Source of the DNA: Bacillota bacterium
GTDB lineage: Bacteria > Bacillota > Clostridia > Oscillospirales > Oscillospiraceae
Reading direction: 5' to 3'
NCBI GenBank assembly: GCA_030529825.1
Contig: JAUMWD010000011.1
Coordinates: 1-47,256 of the forward strand
Length of the DNA stretch: 47,256 nucleotides
This document shows, piece after piece, positions 1 through 7,174 of this stretch. A model generated the notes under the pieces. That model was not told where the DNA came from. It was given only the letters and a program-made list of their open reading frames with translations, and did no database searches. Every line of letters begins with the position of its first letter. Position 1 is the stretch's first letter. The position numbers and the translations under genes were made by a program.

Positions 1-45
1 TAGTCTTAAAGAATATAGGCTTAAAGAATTAGAAAGGAAACAAAC

Positions 46-717
46 ATGAAAAAGCTTACAAAAATTTTAGCACTTGTACTCTGCCTGGCAATGATGTTCG
101 CACTCTGCGCCTGCGGCAAATCCGACTCCGAGAAGTTCATCGGCAAATGGGAAGCTGAAGTTGACATGACTGATATGGCAATTGAAAGCATCGAAAATGA
201 GCTCGGTGAGGATATGGATTACTTCGATTTCGGCAAGCTTATGACCGTTATGACCATTGAATTCAAAGAAGACGGCACCTACAAAGTGGATATGAAGCTC
301 GATGATAAGAGCTTTGATGAATTCAATACCGCTCTCAAGGACGGCCTGATGGCAATGATAAAAGATGCTACTATTGAAGAGCTGGCAGCTTACGGCATGA
401 CCGAGGAAGAAGGCGACGCAGCATACCTCGAAGCCTATGGCATGACCATTGACGAGTATAATGAACTTGCCGTTGAAGCAGTCATGGAAGAAATAGATCT
501 TCAGGATATGTTTGCTGATAGCTCCGTTGAAGGCAAATGGAAGGCTGAAGACGGTAAGCTCTTCATGACTGATGATATTGATGAAGAAATCAGCGACGGC
601 AATTACGATGTATACGAAAATCTGACTGATAGTGGCTTCAAACTGGTTAAGGGCTTCACTTCCGGCACAGAGGACGACGGCGATATGTACCCCATGACAT
701 TCACCAAGGTTGGCTGA
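46..717 (+). CDS. Acidic lipoprotein, lipocalin-like repeats (hypothetical)
   Basis: Predicted 223-residue surface lipoprotein of unknown function. A lipoprotein signal peptide is visible: MKKLTKI, a hydrophobic core, then the lipobox L20-C21-A22-C23, so mature protein would begin at lipidated Cys23. The mature part is strongly acidic. It carries two similar stretches, FIGKWEAE with FKEDGTYKVD and later VEGKWKAEDGKLFMTD, which resemble the strands of lipocalin-like 'GKW..DG.Y' domains common in clostridial lipoproteins (inference). The start is supported by GAAAGGA about 6 bases upstream. It is followed by its own terminator and looks monocistronic. The bases before it hold CTTAAAGAAT twice (5-14 and 20-29), of unknown meaning. 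Confidence 0.75.
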   Translation: MKKLTKILALVLCLAMMFALCACGKSDSEKFIGKWEAEVDMTDMAIESIENELGEDMDYFDFGKLMTVMTIEFKEDGTYKVDMKLDDKSFDEFNTALKDGLMAMIKDATIEELAAYGMTEEEGDAAYLEAYGMTIDEYNELAVEAVMEEIDLQDMFADSSVEGKWKAEDGKLFMTDDIDEEISDGNYDVYENLTDSGFKLVKGFTSGTEDDGDMYPMTFTKVG

Positions 718-733
718 TAATTAATTATACAAG

Positions 734-768
734 AATACCGCAGTCTTATGACTGCGGTATTTTTTTAT
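734..768 (+). terminator. Rho-independent terminator of the lipoprotein gene
   Basis: A perfect 12-bp stem (AATACCGCAGTC / GACTGCGGTATT, loop TTAT) is followed by a run of T, 15 bases after the stop codon. Confidence 0.9.
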
Positions 769-821
769 AGGCTATTTCCGCTTATTTCTCACCCGCAAGA
801 TACAATAATCATCAGCGCCGT

Positions 822-854
822 TTGACGCACTTCTTCAAATTACATAAGTATAAT
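822..854 (+). promoter_or_regulatory. Putative spoIIE promoter with 21-bp spacer
   Basis: TTGACG (822-827) and TATAAT (849-854) are separated by 21 bases, too long for a normal sigma-A promoter. The Spo0A-activated, sigma-A-dependent spoIIE promoter of Bacillus subtilis is known for a 21-bp spacer, so the same architecture is proposed here. I found no perfect TGTCGAA Spo0A box in the adjacent 60 bases, so Spo0A control is inferred from spacing only. Confidence 0.5.
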
Positions 855-871
855 ATATTATACTTATGTAA
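840..871 (+). repeat. Perfect 32-bp palindrome upstream of spoIIE
   Basis: The half-site TTACATAAGTATAATA is followed directly by its exact reverse complement, with no spacer. All 16 pairs match and the symmetry stops at both ends. TATAAT appears once on each strand (849-854 plus, 857-862 minus). It ends 6 bases before the spoIIE Shine-Dalgarno, so it could be an operator or a cruciform or RNA hairpin in the leader. Confidence 0.9.
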
Positions 872-888
872 ACTTACGGAGGTGCCAA

Positions 889-3219
889 ATGGATGTTAGA
901 GAATCAATAAGTGCGGTGAAAACCGCGCTGCATGAACGGGTAAAGAAAGATAAGACTCCGGAGCTTGAAAGGGCTGCGTGGGCAGCGGTGAGCTTTATAA
1001 GCGGATTTGTGCTGTCTGCTGCCCGGGTGCTAAATTCCGGAGGGCCTTTTGGCGTGGCGGCGGTGGCGGCAGCCGGCGCGGGGATGAACGGTGTGTGCTG
1101 CCTTTTGGGGGCGGCTCTGGGATATCTTGCAAACTACGGCCTTAATCAGGGCATAAGGTATCTTGCGGCAGTGGTGATGGTATTTACGGTTTCCTTTGCT
1201 TTTCAGGAGACAAAGATTGCTAAAAGCGAGCTGTTTGCCCCGGTTAATGCCGGAGCTGTGAGCTGTGTTACGGGATTTCTCGCCGGCTTCACGGCACTGA
1301 TTTCCGGAACACCCACCACGGCGGTTATTGCGCTTGAATCTGTGCTGGCCTTTGGCTGCTGTTACTTTTTCCGCGAGGCCATGAATGATGCTGAATGTAC
1401 AACGGAAATGGCAGAGCTGCGCCATGCCGCATCGGTGATGATAACCGTAGCCGTAGTGCTAATGGCTCTGTCAGAGCTTGAAATCATGGGTGTCGTGTCA
1501 ATCGGGCGCTTTTTCGCATTGCTCATGGTAATGACTGCCACCCTGCGCTGCGGTATGCTTGTGGGCTGTACCGTTGGAACGGCCTTTGGCCTTGCCATGG
1601 ATCTTGCCCGGGGCGGACTGCCGTTTTTTACCATGTCCTATGCCTTCGGAGGCTTGCTTGCCGGAGTGTTTAACCGCCACGGACGCTTGGTATTTGTGCT
1701 CTCCTTTATCCTTGCAAATGCTGTGGCGGTGGTTTGCACCTGGAGTGCCGCGCCCCAGATAAACGCCATGTTCGAGGTTTTTTGCGCATCTGTGGTATTT
1801 ATGGTGCTGCCGTCGGTGTTTTTGAGCCGGGCAGGCTCGCTGATTGAGCCCACGGTTCTCGGAAGCGGAGAGTCGGGACTTCGCCGCTATGTGGCAAAGC
1901 GCGTGGCGGGTTTGGGTAAGGCGTATTCGGGATTGTATGAAATCGTGCGGCGCAATGTGGAGGAGCCTGTGAATGATAGTGATCCCTCAAGGGTTTTTGA
2001 CCGTGCCGCCGATGCGGTGTGCATAAGCTGCAGAGAGAAAAACCGATGTTGGAATAACTGCTATATGGATACGCTTGCGGCGCTGAACGACGCTTCCGCA
2101 GCAATGAAGGAAAGGGGAATGCTGCATATTGAGGATATTCCCAAGCACTTCACTCAGCGCTGCCGTAATCCGGAGGCCTTTGTTGCTGCCGTAAACGGCG
2201 AGCTTCGGGCCGCTGCCTACAGACGGCAGTTTGCAGCAGGCCTGCGGGAAAGCCGCGATACCGCCTGGGGACAGTATGCAGACATGGCCGATGTGCTGTC
2301 TGATGTGGCAAAGGAGCTTGGCAGCACAAACGGAGCCGACCGCCTTGCAGAGCGGAGATTAATCCGCTATATGCGCACACTTGATATTGAAGCTGACGCT
2401 GCGGTATATCGGGACGGCCAGGGCAGACTCCGCGCGGTTATTGAAAGCAGAAGTCTTCCTACTCTTACAAAGGACAAACGCTATCTTGAAAAGCTGTCGG
2501 GCGTGTTGGGAGTTCGTCTGTGCAGACCGGAAAGTACGGAAAACGGAAATGCGAGGCTTGTGCTCGCGGAGGCGGAGCCGCTGGCGGTGAGCGTGGGCAT
2601 AGCCGCCATGAAGAAGAAGGGCGAGCGAGTCAGCGGCGATAGAGGTACATACTTCAAAACCGACTCCGGTGTGCTGTGTGTAATCCTCTCCGACGGCATG
2701 GGCTGCGGCGAGGATGCGGCAAAGGAAAGCGGCGAGGTAATCGAAATCCTTGAGCGATTTCTGCGCTCGGGCATGGACCCTGCCGTTGCCATGAAAACCT
2801 TGAATTCCGTTATGCTTTTGAAGAACGGAGACCATTGGGGCTTTGCCACCGTGGATTTAATGTGTGTAAATCTTTTTTCGGGGGAAACCTGTTTTTATAA
2901 GTACGGTGCGGCGCCCAGCTATGTTATGAACGGTAAAAGCATACGCCGAATTAAGGGCGAAAGTCTTGCACCGGGGCTATGCGGCGCAGGCGTTGCACCG
3001 GATGTGATGCGAATGCGTCTTAAGCCGGGCAGCACCGCAATAATCGCCTCTGACGGAGTGATCGGCGACAGCAGCGACGAATGGCTTCTGGAGGTGCTGG
3101 ACTCTGCCACTGACGATATGAAGCTTCTTGCCAGGGATACTCTTCGCGAGGCGGAAAAAGTCTGCGGTAAGACGGATGATATGACGGTGTTGGCGGTGCG
3201 TGTGGAGAAGAGAGCATGA
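889..3219 (+). CDS. spoIIE: Stage II sporulation protein E (PP2C-type phosphatase)
   Basis: Membrane serine phosphatase that dephosphorylates the anti-anti-sigma factor SpoIIAA in the forespore, releasing sigma-F, and takes part in polar septation (known for the family). The 776 residues show the family layout: about ten hydrophobic segments in the first ~325 residues, a central region with the SpoIIE cysteine cluster (CISCREKNRCWNNC), and a C-terminal PPM/PP2C domain. Metal-binding acidic residues are visible at D602 (SDGMG), D722 (SDGV) and D763-D764 (KTDDMT). Length is close to the Bacillus protein. Start: GGAGGTG lies 5 bases before the ATG. The next small gene overlaps its stop codon, so the two are probably co-translated. 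Confidence 0.97.
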   Translation: MDVRESISAVKTALHERVKKDKTPELERAAWAAVSFISGFVLSAARVLNSGGPFGVAAVAAAGAGMNGVCCLLGAALGYLANYGLNQGIRYLAAVVMVFTVSFAFQETKIAKSELFAPVNAGAVSCVTGFLAGFTALISGTPTTAVIALESVLAFGCCYFFREAMNDAECTTEMAELRHAASVMITVAVVLMALSELEIMGVVSIGRFFALLMVMTATLRCGMLVGCTVGTAFGLAMDLARGGLPFFTMSYAFGGLLAGVFNRHGRLVFVLSFILANAVAVVCTWSAAPQINAMFEVFCASVVFMVLPSVFLSRAGSLIEPTVLGSGESGLRRYVAKRVAGLGKAYSGLYEIVRRNVEEPVNDSDPSRVFDRAADAVCISCREKNRCWNNCYMDTLAALNDASAAMKERGMLHIEDIPKHFTQRCRNPEAFVAAVNGELRAAAYRRQFAAGLRESRDTAWGQYADMADVLSDVAKELGSTNGADRLAERRLIRYMRTLDIEADAAVYRDGQGRLRAVIESRSLPTLTKDKRYLEKLSGVLGVRLCRPESTENGNARLVLAEAEPLAVSVGIAAMKKKGERVSGDRGTYFKTDSGVLCVILSDGMGCGEDAAKESGEVIEILERFLRSGMDPAVAMKTLNSVMLLKNGDHWGFATVDLMCVNLFSGETCFYKYGAAPSYVMNGKSIRRIKGESLAPGLCGAGVAPDVMRMRLKPGSTAIIASDGVIGDSSDEWLLEVLDSATDDMKLLARDTLREAEKVCGKTDDMTVLAVRVEKRA

Positions 3220-3554
3220 TGTTTACAAAGTCTTATCAAAGGGTAAAATCAAATACAGACCTGCCCATGGAGGTAAAAAATGTGGTAAAGGGAACTGCCC
3301 GAAGGATAATAGTTGTAAAATCTCCGGACAAAAAGGTGTTTGAGGAGGCCATATTCATAGTGCGGGAGGAATATCTTCATTCCGCAGGTATAACCCAGAC
3401 GGAGCTTATGAAGGAGGCACGGGCTGCGGCAAAGGGCTATGTAGGCAATCTGCGGCACAATGTAAGCAGCTCAAAGACTGTTTTCACCGCGGTAATTTCG
3501 GCAGTAGCAGGCTCGGGAATTTCGGTTGTGATCATGAAAATCTTCGGCTTATGA
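3216..3554 (+). CDS. Small membrane-anchored protein coupled to spoIIE (hypothetical)
   Basis: 112-residue protein that I do not recognise. The N-terminal ~85 residues are charged and soluble (helical, Lys/Glu/Arg-rich). The last ~25 residues (from TVFTAVISAV to the end) form one hydrophobic segment, giving the look of a C-terminally anchored membrane protein. Its ATG overlaps the spoIIE stop codon (ATGATG at 3216-3221; either ATG could be used), and a terminator begins at its own stop codon, so it forms a two-gene unit with spoIIE. A role in sporulation is suggested only by this coupling. Confidence 0.75.
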   Translation: MMFTKSYQRVKSNTDLPMEVKNVVKGTARRIIVVKSPDKKVFEEAIFIVREEYLHSAGITQTELMKEARAAAKGYVGNLRHNVSSSKTVFTAVISAVAGSGISVVIMKIFGL

Positions 3555-3584
3555 CAGAGACAGCAAAACTGTCTCTGTTTTTTT
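3554..3584 (+). terminator. Terminator after the spoIIE unit
   Basis: A perfect 10-bp stem (ACAGAGACAG / CTGTCTCTGT, loop CAAAA) is followed by seven T. It begins at the stop codon of the small membrane protein. Confidence 0.9.
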
Positions 3585-3619
3585 GCGGATTTTTGCGCTA
3601 TAATAAATCCGGTGATAAT

Positions 3620-5857
3620 ATGACTGAAAAAGTATTCAGAATAAGCGGAATGCACTGCGCAGCCTGCTCTGCAAGCCTTGAAAAATTCATGTCGCGGCAG
3701 AGCGCCGTCAGCGAGGTGTCCGTAAATCTCACAACCGAAAAAATGCGTATTGTCTATGATGATAGTCTGGACAACGATAAAATTTGCGACCTGGTGTCAC
3801 GCCTGGGCTTTGAGGCACAGGAGTATGTCTCGGAGGATTCTCTTGCGCTTAAGCAGAGAAAAGCGGAGGCACAGCGGAAAAAGGCGGAGCATGCGGATAT
3901 GAAGCGCCGTGTTGTTCTTTGCATCTGCTTTGCGATTCCACTGCTGTATGTTTCCATGGGGCATATGATAGGACTGCCGCTGCCCGAGCTTATTGCGCCC
4001 CACAGCAATCCGCTGGGCTTTGCCGTAATCCAGCTTGTACTGGCTCTGCCCGTGGTGTATGGCGGAAGAAGCTTTTTCGTTAATGGCTTCGGAAGTCTTG
4101 TAAAAGGCCATCCGAATATGGACAGCCTCGTGGCAATCGGAGCTTCATCGGCTTTGCTCTACAGCACATTCTCTCTTGTGAAAATTGCTTTGGGCGATGC
4201 GACCTATGCGGAAAATCTGTTCTTTGAAAGTGCCGCTGTGGTTCTTGCCCTTGTGCTCCTCGGCAAATTCTTTGAGGCACGCAGCAAAGACCGTACCTCT
4301 GATGCCATCCGCGCACTCACCGAGCTTGCACCTGAAACCGCAACTGTCACCCGCCACGGAGCAACAGGGGAAGTACCTGTGAATGAGCTGCGTCAAGGCG
4401 ATGAAATAACCGTTTTCCCCGGGGGAAGATTTCCATGCGACGGCATTGTCAAAAGCGGCATTTCCACCGCGGATTTGTCCATGCTCACTGGTGAAAGCCT
4501 GCCTGTAACCATTGAAGAGGGGAGTCCGGTCACCGGCGGAAGCATTAACGGTGAGGGTAATATAGTTTTTACCGCCGCCAAGGTGGGGGGAGATACAGCT
4601 CTTGCGCAGATAATCCGCATGGTGGAGGACGCCCAAAGTAAAAAAGCACCCATTGCAAAAATTGCCGACAAGGTCGCGGGCGTTTTTGTACCCGTGGTAA
4701 TTGCAATTGCGGTGATTTCTGCGGCAATCTGGGCATTGAACGGGAAAAGCGCAGAATTTGTGCTTAATATTTTTGTATCCGTGCTTGTAGTTGCCTGTCC
4801 CTGCTCTCTCGGCCTTGCAACCCCAACGGCTATCATGGTAGGCACCGGCAGAGGTGCGGAGCTTGGAGTTCTCTTTAAAAGCGGTGAGGCGCTGCAGGCG
4901 CTTTCGGGAGTGGGTACTATTGTTCTTGATAAGACAGGCACCATAACCGAGGGCAAGCCGGTCATCTGTGATATCTTCTCCGTAATTGACGAAAGCGAGC
5001 TTCTGAATATCTGTGCGGCGGTGGAAAAGGGTTCTGAACACCCCGTGGCAAAGGCAATAGTTGAGGAAGCCGAAAAACGCGGTCTGGGCAAGGGCGTTTA
5101 CAATACTCTTACCGCTCTATCGGGCAGGGGCGTAAAGGCGGAGTATGACGGCATGGAAATACTCATCGGCAACGAAAAGCTAATGCTGGAGGCAACGGTT
5201 GACATAACGCAAGCGAATGAAGTGGCTGAAGGCATGAAGGATAAGGGCGAAATGCTCATGTACGCCGCCGTTGACGGCAAATTTGCAGGCCTTTTCGGTG
5301 CTATAGACCAAATCAAAGAGAATAGCGGAAACATCATCGAAGATTTGCATAATCACGATATTGATACAATTATGTTAACTGGAGATAACGAAAAAGCCGC
5401 ATCTGCCATTGCCGACAAGGTGTATATGTCCGATTACATCGCCAATGTTCTCCCCGAGGACAAGGCGGGCGAGATTGAAAAGATTAAGGCTCTCGGCGAA
5501 AAGGTCTGCATGGTGGGCGACGGCATAAACGATGCCCCCGCGCTTGCGGCGGCGGATGTGGGCATTGCCATTGGCAGCGGCACCGATGTTGCCATTGAGT
5601 CCGCTGATATAGTCCTCATGGGTAAGGATTTGGAATGCCTTCTCACCGCGGTGCGCCTTTCAGATAAGGTAATGCTGAACATCAAGGAAAACCTGTTCTG
5701 GGCTTTTTTCTATAACTGCATCGGGATTCCCTTTGCCGCAGGCCTGTTCTATGCCTTTGGAGGTCCCCTCCTTTCGCCCATGCTTGCAGGTGCGGCAATG
5801 GCTTTGAGCTCCGTTTCCGTTGTGAGCAACGCCTTGAGACTTAAAAGATTTGAATAA
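3620..5857 (+). CDS. copA: Copper-type heavy-metal P1B ATPase
   Basis: P-type ATPase predicted to export Cu(I) (or Ag(I)) across the cytoplasmic membrane. In order: an N-terminal HMA metal-binding domain with GMHCAAC (C13, C16), hydrophobic helices, the actuator domain (TGES), the transmembrane metal site C393-P394-C395, the phosphorylation motif D437-KTGT, the HP motif (SEHPVAKAI) and the hinge GDGINDAP (D634, D638). CPC plus one HMA domain is the CopA pattern. The frame is open back to 3551, but those codons run through the preceding terminator; ATG 3620 has an extended Shine-Dalgarno GGTGAT three bases upstream. Length is 745 residues, usual for CopA with one HMA. No csoR, copY or copZ gene is adjacent, so its regulator is not visible. 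Confidence 0.95.
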   Translation: MTEKVFRISGMHCAACSASLEKFMSRQSAVSEVSVNLTTEKMRIVYDDSLDNDKICDLVSRLGFEAQEYVSEDSLALKQRKAEAQRKKAEHADMKRRVVLCICFAIPLLYVSMGHMIGLPLPELIAPHSNPLGFAVIQLVLALPVVYGGRSFFVNGFGSLVKGHPNMDSLVAIGASSALLYSTFSLVKIALGDATYAENLFFESAAVVLALVLLGKFFEARSKDRTSDAIRALTELAPETATVTRHGATGEVPVNELRQGDEITVFPGGRFPCDGIVKSGISTADLSMLTGESLPVTIEEGSPVTGGSINGEGNIVFTAAKVGGDTALAQIIRMVEDAQSKKAPIAKIADKVAGVFVPVVIAIAVISAAIWALNGKSAEFVLNIFVSVLVVACPCSLGLATPTAIMVGTGRGAELGVLFKSGEALQALSGVGTIVLDKTGTITEGKPVICDIFSVIDESELLNICAAVEKGSEHPVAKAIVEEAEKRGLGKGVYNTLTALSGRGVKAEYDGMEILIGNEKLMLEATVDITQANEVAEGMKDKGEMLMYAAVDGKFAGLFGAIDQIKENSGNIIEDLHNHDIDTIMLTGDNEKAASAIADKVYMSDYIANVLPEDKAGEIEKIKALGEKVCMVGDGINDAPALAAADVGIAIGSGTDVAIESADIVLMGKDLECLLTAVRLSDKVMLNIKENLFWAFFYNCIGIPFAAGLFYAFGGPLLSPMLAGAAMALSSVSVVSNALRLKRFE

Positions 5858-5875
5858 TTATGTAAACCTAAAATT

Positions 5876-5919
5876 GCTGTCGCTCCGTTCAGATCGTTTC
5901 ACGGGGCGGCAGTTTTTTC
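5876..5919 (+). terminator. Terminator of copA
   Basis: GCTGTCGCTCCG pairs with CGGGGCGGCAGT (two G-T wobbles, ~14-base loop), followed by a T-rich run that leads straight into the next promoter. Confidence 0.75.
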
Positions 5920-5980
5920 TTGACAAACAGGCTACATAGTATTACTATGTAGATAAAGGCTACCTAGCAATGCTATGTAG
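5920..5980 (+). promoter_or_regulatory. padR promoter with two tandem PadR-type operators
   Basis: TTGACA (5920-5925), a 17-base spacer and TACTAT (5943-5948) form a good sigma-A promoter. The inverted repeat CTACATAGT-ATT-ACTATGTAG (5932-5952) covers the spacer and -10. A second copy, CTACCTAGC-AAT-GCTATGTAG (5960-5980, one mismatch), follows with centres 28 bp apart and ends two bases before the Shine-Dalgarno. PadR proteins bind ATGT/ACAT-type palindromes and repress their own genes, so autorepression is the natural reading. Confidence 0.85.
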
Positions 5981-5995
5981 CAGGAGGTGCTGAAT

Positions 5996-6337
5996 ATGAT
6001 ACCTGCCCAAATGCTGAAGGGTAATCTTGAGGACTGCGTTCTTGCAATAATAAGCCTTAAAGAAACCTACGGCTATGAAATTGTCCAGAAGCTATGCGAG
6101 TTCGGCTTCGGAAGCATTGCCGAGGGAACGATTTATCCCTTGCTGCTGCGCCTTGAAAAGCAGGGTTTTGTTAAAACCGAGCTTCGTCCCTCGGAATTCG
6201 GTCCGAGGAGGAAGTATTACGGTATTACCGATGAAGGCAGAAAAGAAATTCTGCGGTTTATTGAATCCTTCCGCGAGCTGGCAGAGGCGGTTGAAAACGT
6301 TATGACGGAGGTTGCCGGAAATGAACAGACAGACTAA
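5996..6337 (+). CDS. PadR-family transcriptional regulator
   Basis: Small winged-helix repressor of 113 residues. The conserved PadR core is visible: LEDCVLAIISLKETYGYEIVQKL, then EGTIYPLLLRLEKQGFV and the beta wing RKYYGITDEGRKEI, with a short dimerising C-terminal helix (subfamily-2-like size). A GTG at 5987 keeps the frame open, but AGGAGG at 5982-5987 is placed for ATG 5996, so that start is chosen. It is transcribed from a promoter overlaid by two palindromes (5932-5980) that are probably its own operators. It overlaps the following membrane-protein gene by 17 bases; PadR genes are commonly paired with such membrane partners. The inducer is unknown. Confidence 0.93.
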   Translation: MIPAQMLKGNLEDCVLAIISLKETYGYEIVQKLCEFGFGSIAEGTIYPLLLRLEKQGFVKTELRPSEFGPRRKYYGITDEGRKEILRFIESFRELAEAVENVMTEVAGNEQTD

Positions 6338-6953
6338 GGCGCTTTTGAAGGAAAACAATGAGCTTGAAAAAAAGCTTGGCAAAGATACAAACGAAATTTT
6401 GACCGACATCGTGGTATATATCCGCGGGTCAAGAATCAGCGAATATAATCAGGAAATCATTCGCCGAGATATAACCAATATGCTGATTGAAGGTCAGGAA
6501 AGAGGGCAAACTGCCCGTGAGGTGATTGGCGATGACTACAAAGCCTTTTGTGATGCGATAATTGCCGAAATGCCGGAGATGTCGGCAAAAGAAAGAGTGT
6601 TGAATGCAATTCAGATTGCATGTATGTGCCTCGGAAATATCCTTTTGATTTGGTTTGTGTTTTCTCTTGTCCGAGGAAGCGTCAGAGAGGTATATATCAC
6701 TCTCGGCGATATCGTGAGCGGTGCTGTGATAATTCTGTCGGCAATCGGAATTGTCATGGCAATTACCAAAGATGTTTTTGATGACGAACAGCTTTCGGGC
6801 TGGAAGCTGTTCTTCATATATTTTGTGATTTCCGCGGCCTGTATTCTGCCCTCTGTATTTATCAGAACGGTTGTCCTGACTGTACCCTCGGCAGCGGTGC
6901 TTATAATAATTGCATTGCTTTTTGCGGGATATAAGCTGGTTGACAATATCTGA
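6321..6953 (+). CDS. PadR-partner membrane protein (DUF1048-like)
   Basis: About 210 residues. The first ~90 are a soluble helical region (LLKENNELEKKLGKD, ISEYNQEIIRRDI, VIGDDYKAFCDAI) that resembles DUF1048-type proteins found beside padR genes. Four hydrophobic segments follow (IQIACMCLGNILLIWF, VSGAVIILSAIGIVMAI, KLFFIYFVISAACILP, VLIIIALLFAGYKLV). A TTG at 6312 would add three residues, but GGAGG (6307-6311) fits ATG 6321. It overlaps padR, so its synthesis is probably coupled to the regulator. Function is not established; a membrane stress or transport-linked role is speculation. The family name is from memory and moderately sure. Confidence 0.8.
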   Translation: MNRQTKALLKENNELEKKLGKDTNEILTDIVVYIRGSRISEYNQEIIRRDITNMLIEGQERGQTAREVIGDDYKAFCDAIIAEMPEMSAKERVLNAIQIACMCLGNILLIWFVFSLVRGSVREVYITLGDIVSGAVIILSAIGIVMAITKDVFDDEQLSGWKLFFIYFVISAACILPSVFIRTVVLTVPSAAVLIIIALLFAGYKLVDNI

Positions 6954-6961
6954 AAAACACG

Positions 6962-6999
6962 AATCCGACCTGAATAGTCTGTGTCAGGTCGGATTTTTA
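6962..6999 (+). terminator. Terminator of the padR operon
   Basis: A 12-bp stem (AATCCGACCTGA / TCAGGTCGGATT) is followed by T-rich sequence, 9 bases after the stop codon. Confidence 0.88.
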
Positions 7000-7133
7000 T
7001 GCTTTTCAGGCGAATTTTATGTTTGCGTAATTGTAAATCAGTATGCAGCCTGCGGCAAAAGTGTCCGAGTAAGTGTGAATGATTTACCGCAGACACAGGA
7101 TTAGCGCGCGGAGCAGGAGCCATAATCCATGTG

Positions 7134-7163
7134 AAAACAGCACCGTGCTTGCGGTGCTGTTTT
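7134..7163. terminator. Hairpin between converging padR and recG units
   Basis: A perfect 12-bp stem AAAACAGCACCG / CGGTGCTGTTTT with a six-base loop lies 11 bases beyond the recG stop. It carries A and T tails on the two sides and could end transcription from either direction; it mainly serves the recG operon. The rest of 6996-7174 holds nothing else I can identify. Confidence 0.75.
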
Positions 7164-7174
7164 AGTTTACATAA

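Noticed and set aside
4145-5041. Long open frame (298 codons) on the minus strand opposite copA
   Set aside because: It is antisense to a fully conserved P-type ATPase, has no ribosome-binding site and codes for a low-complexity, Cys/His-rich peptide. Other long antisense frames opposite apbE (9684-10778), pheT (23834-26065) and pheS (26521-27612) are rejected for the same reason.
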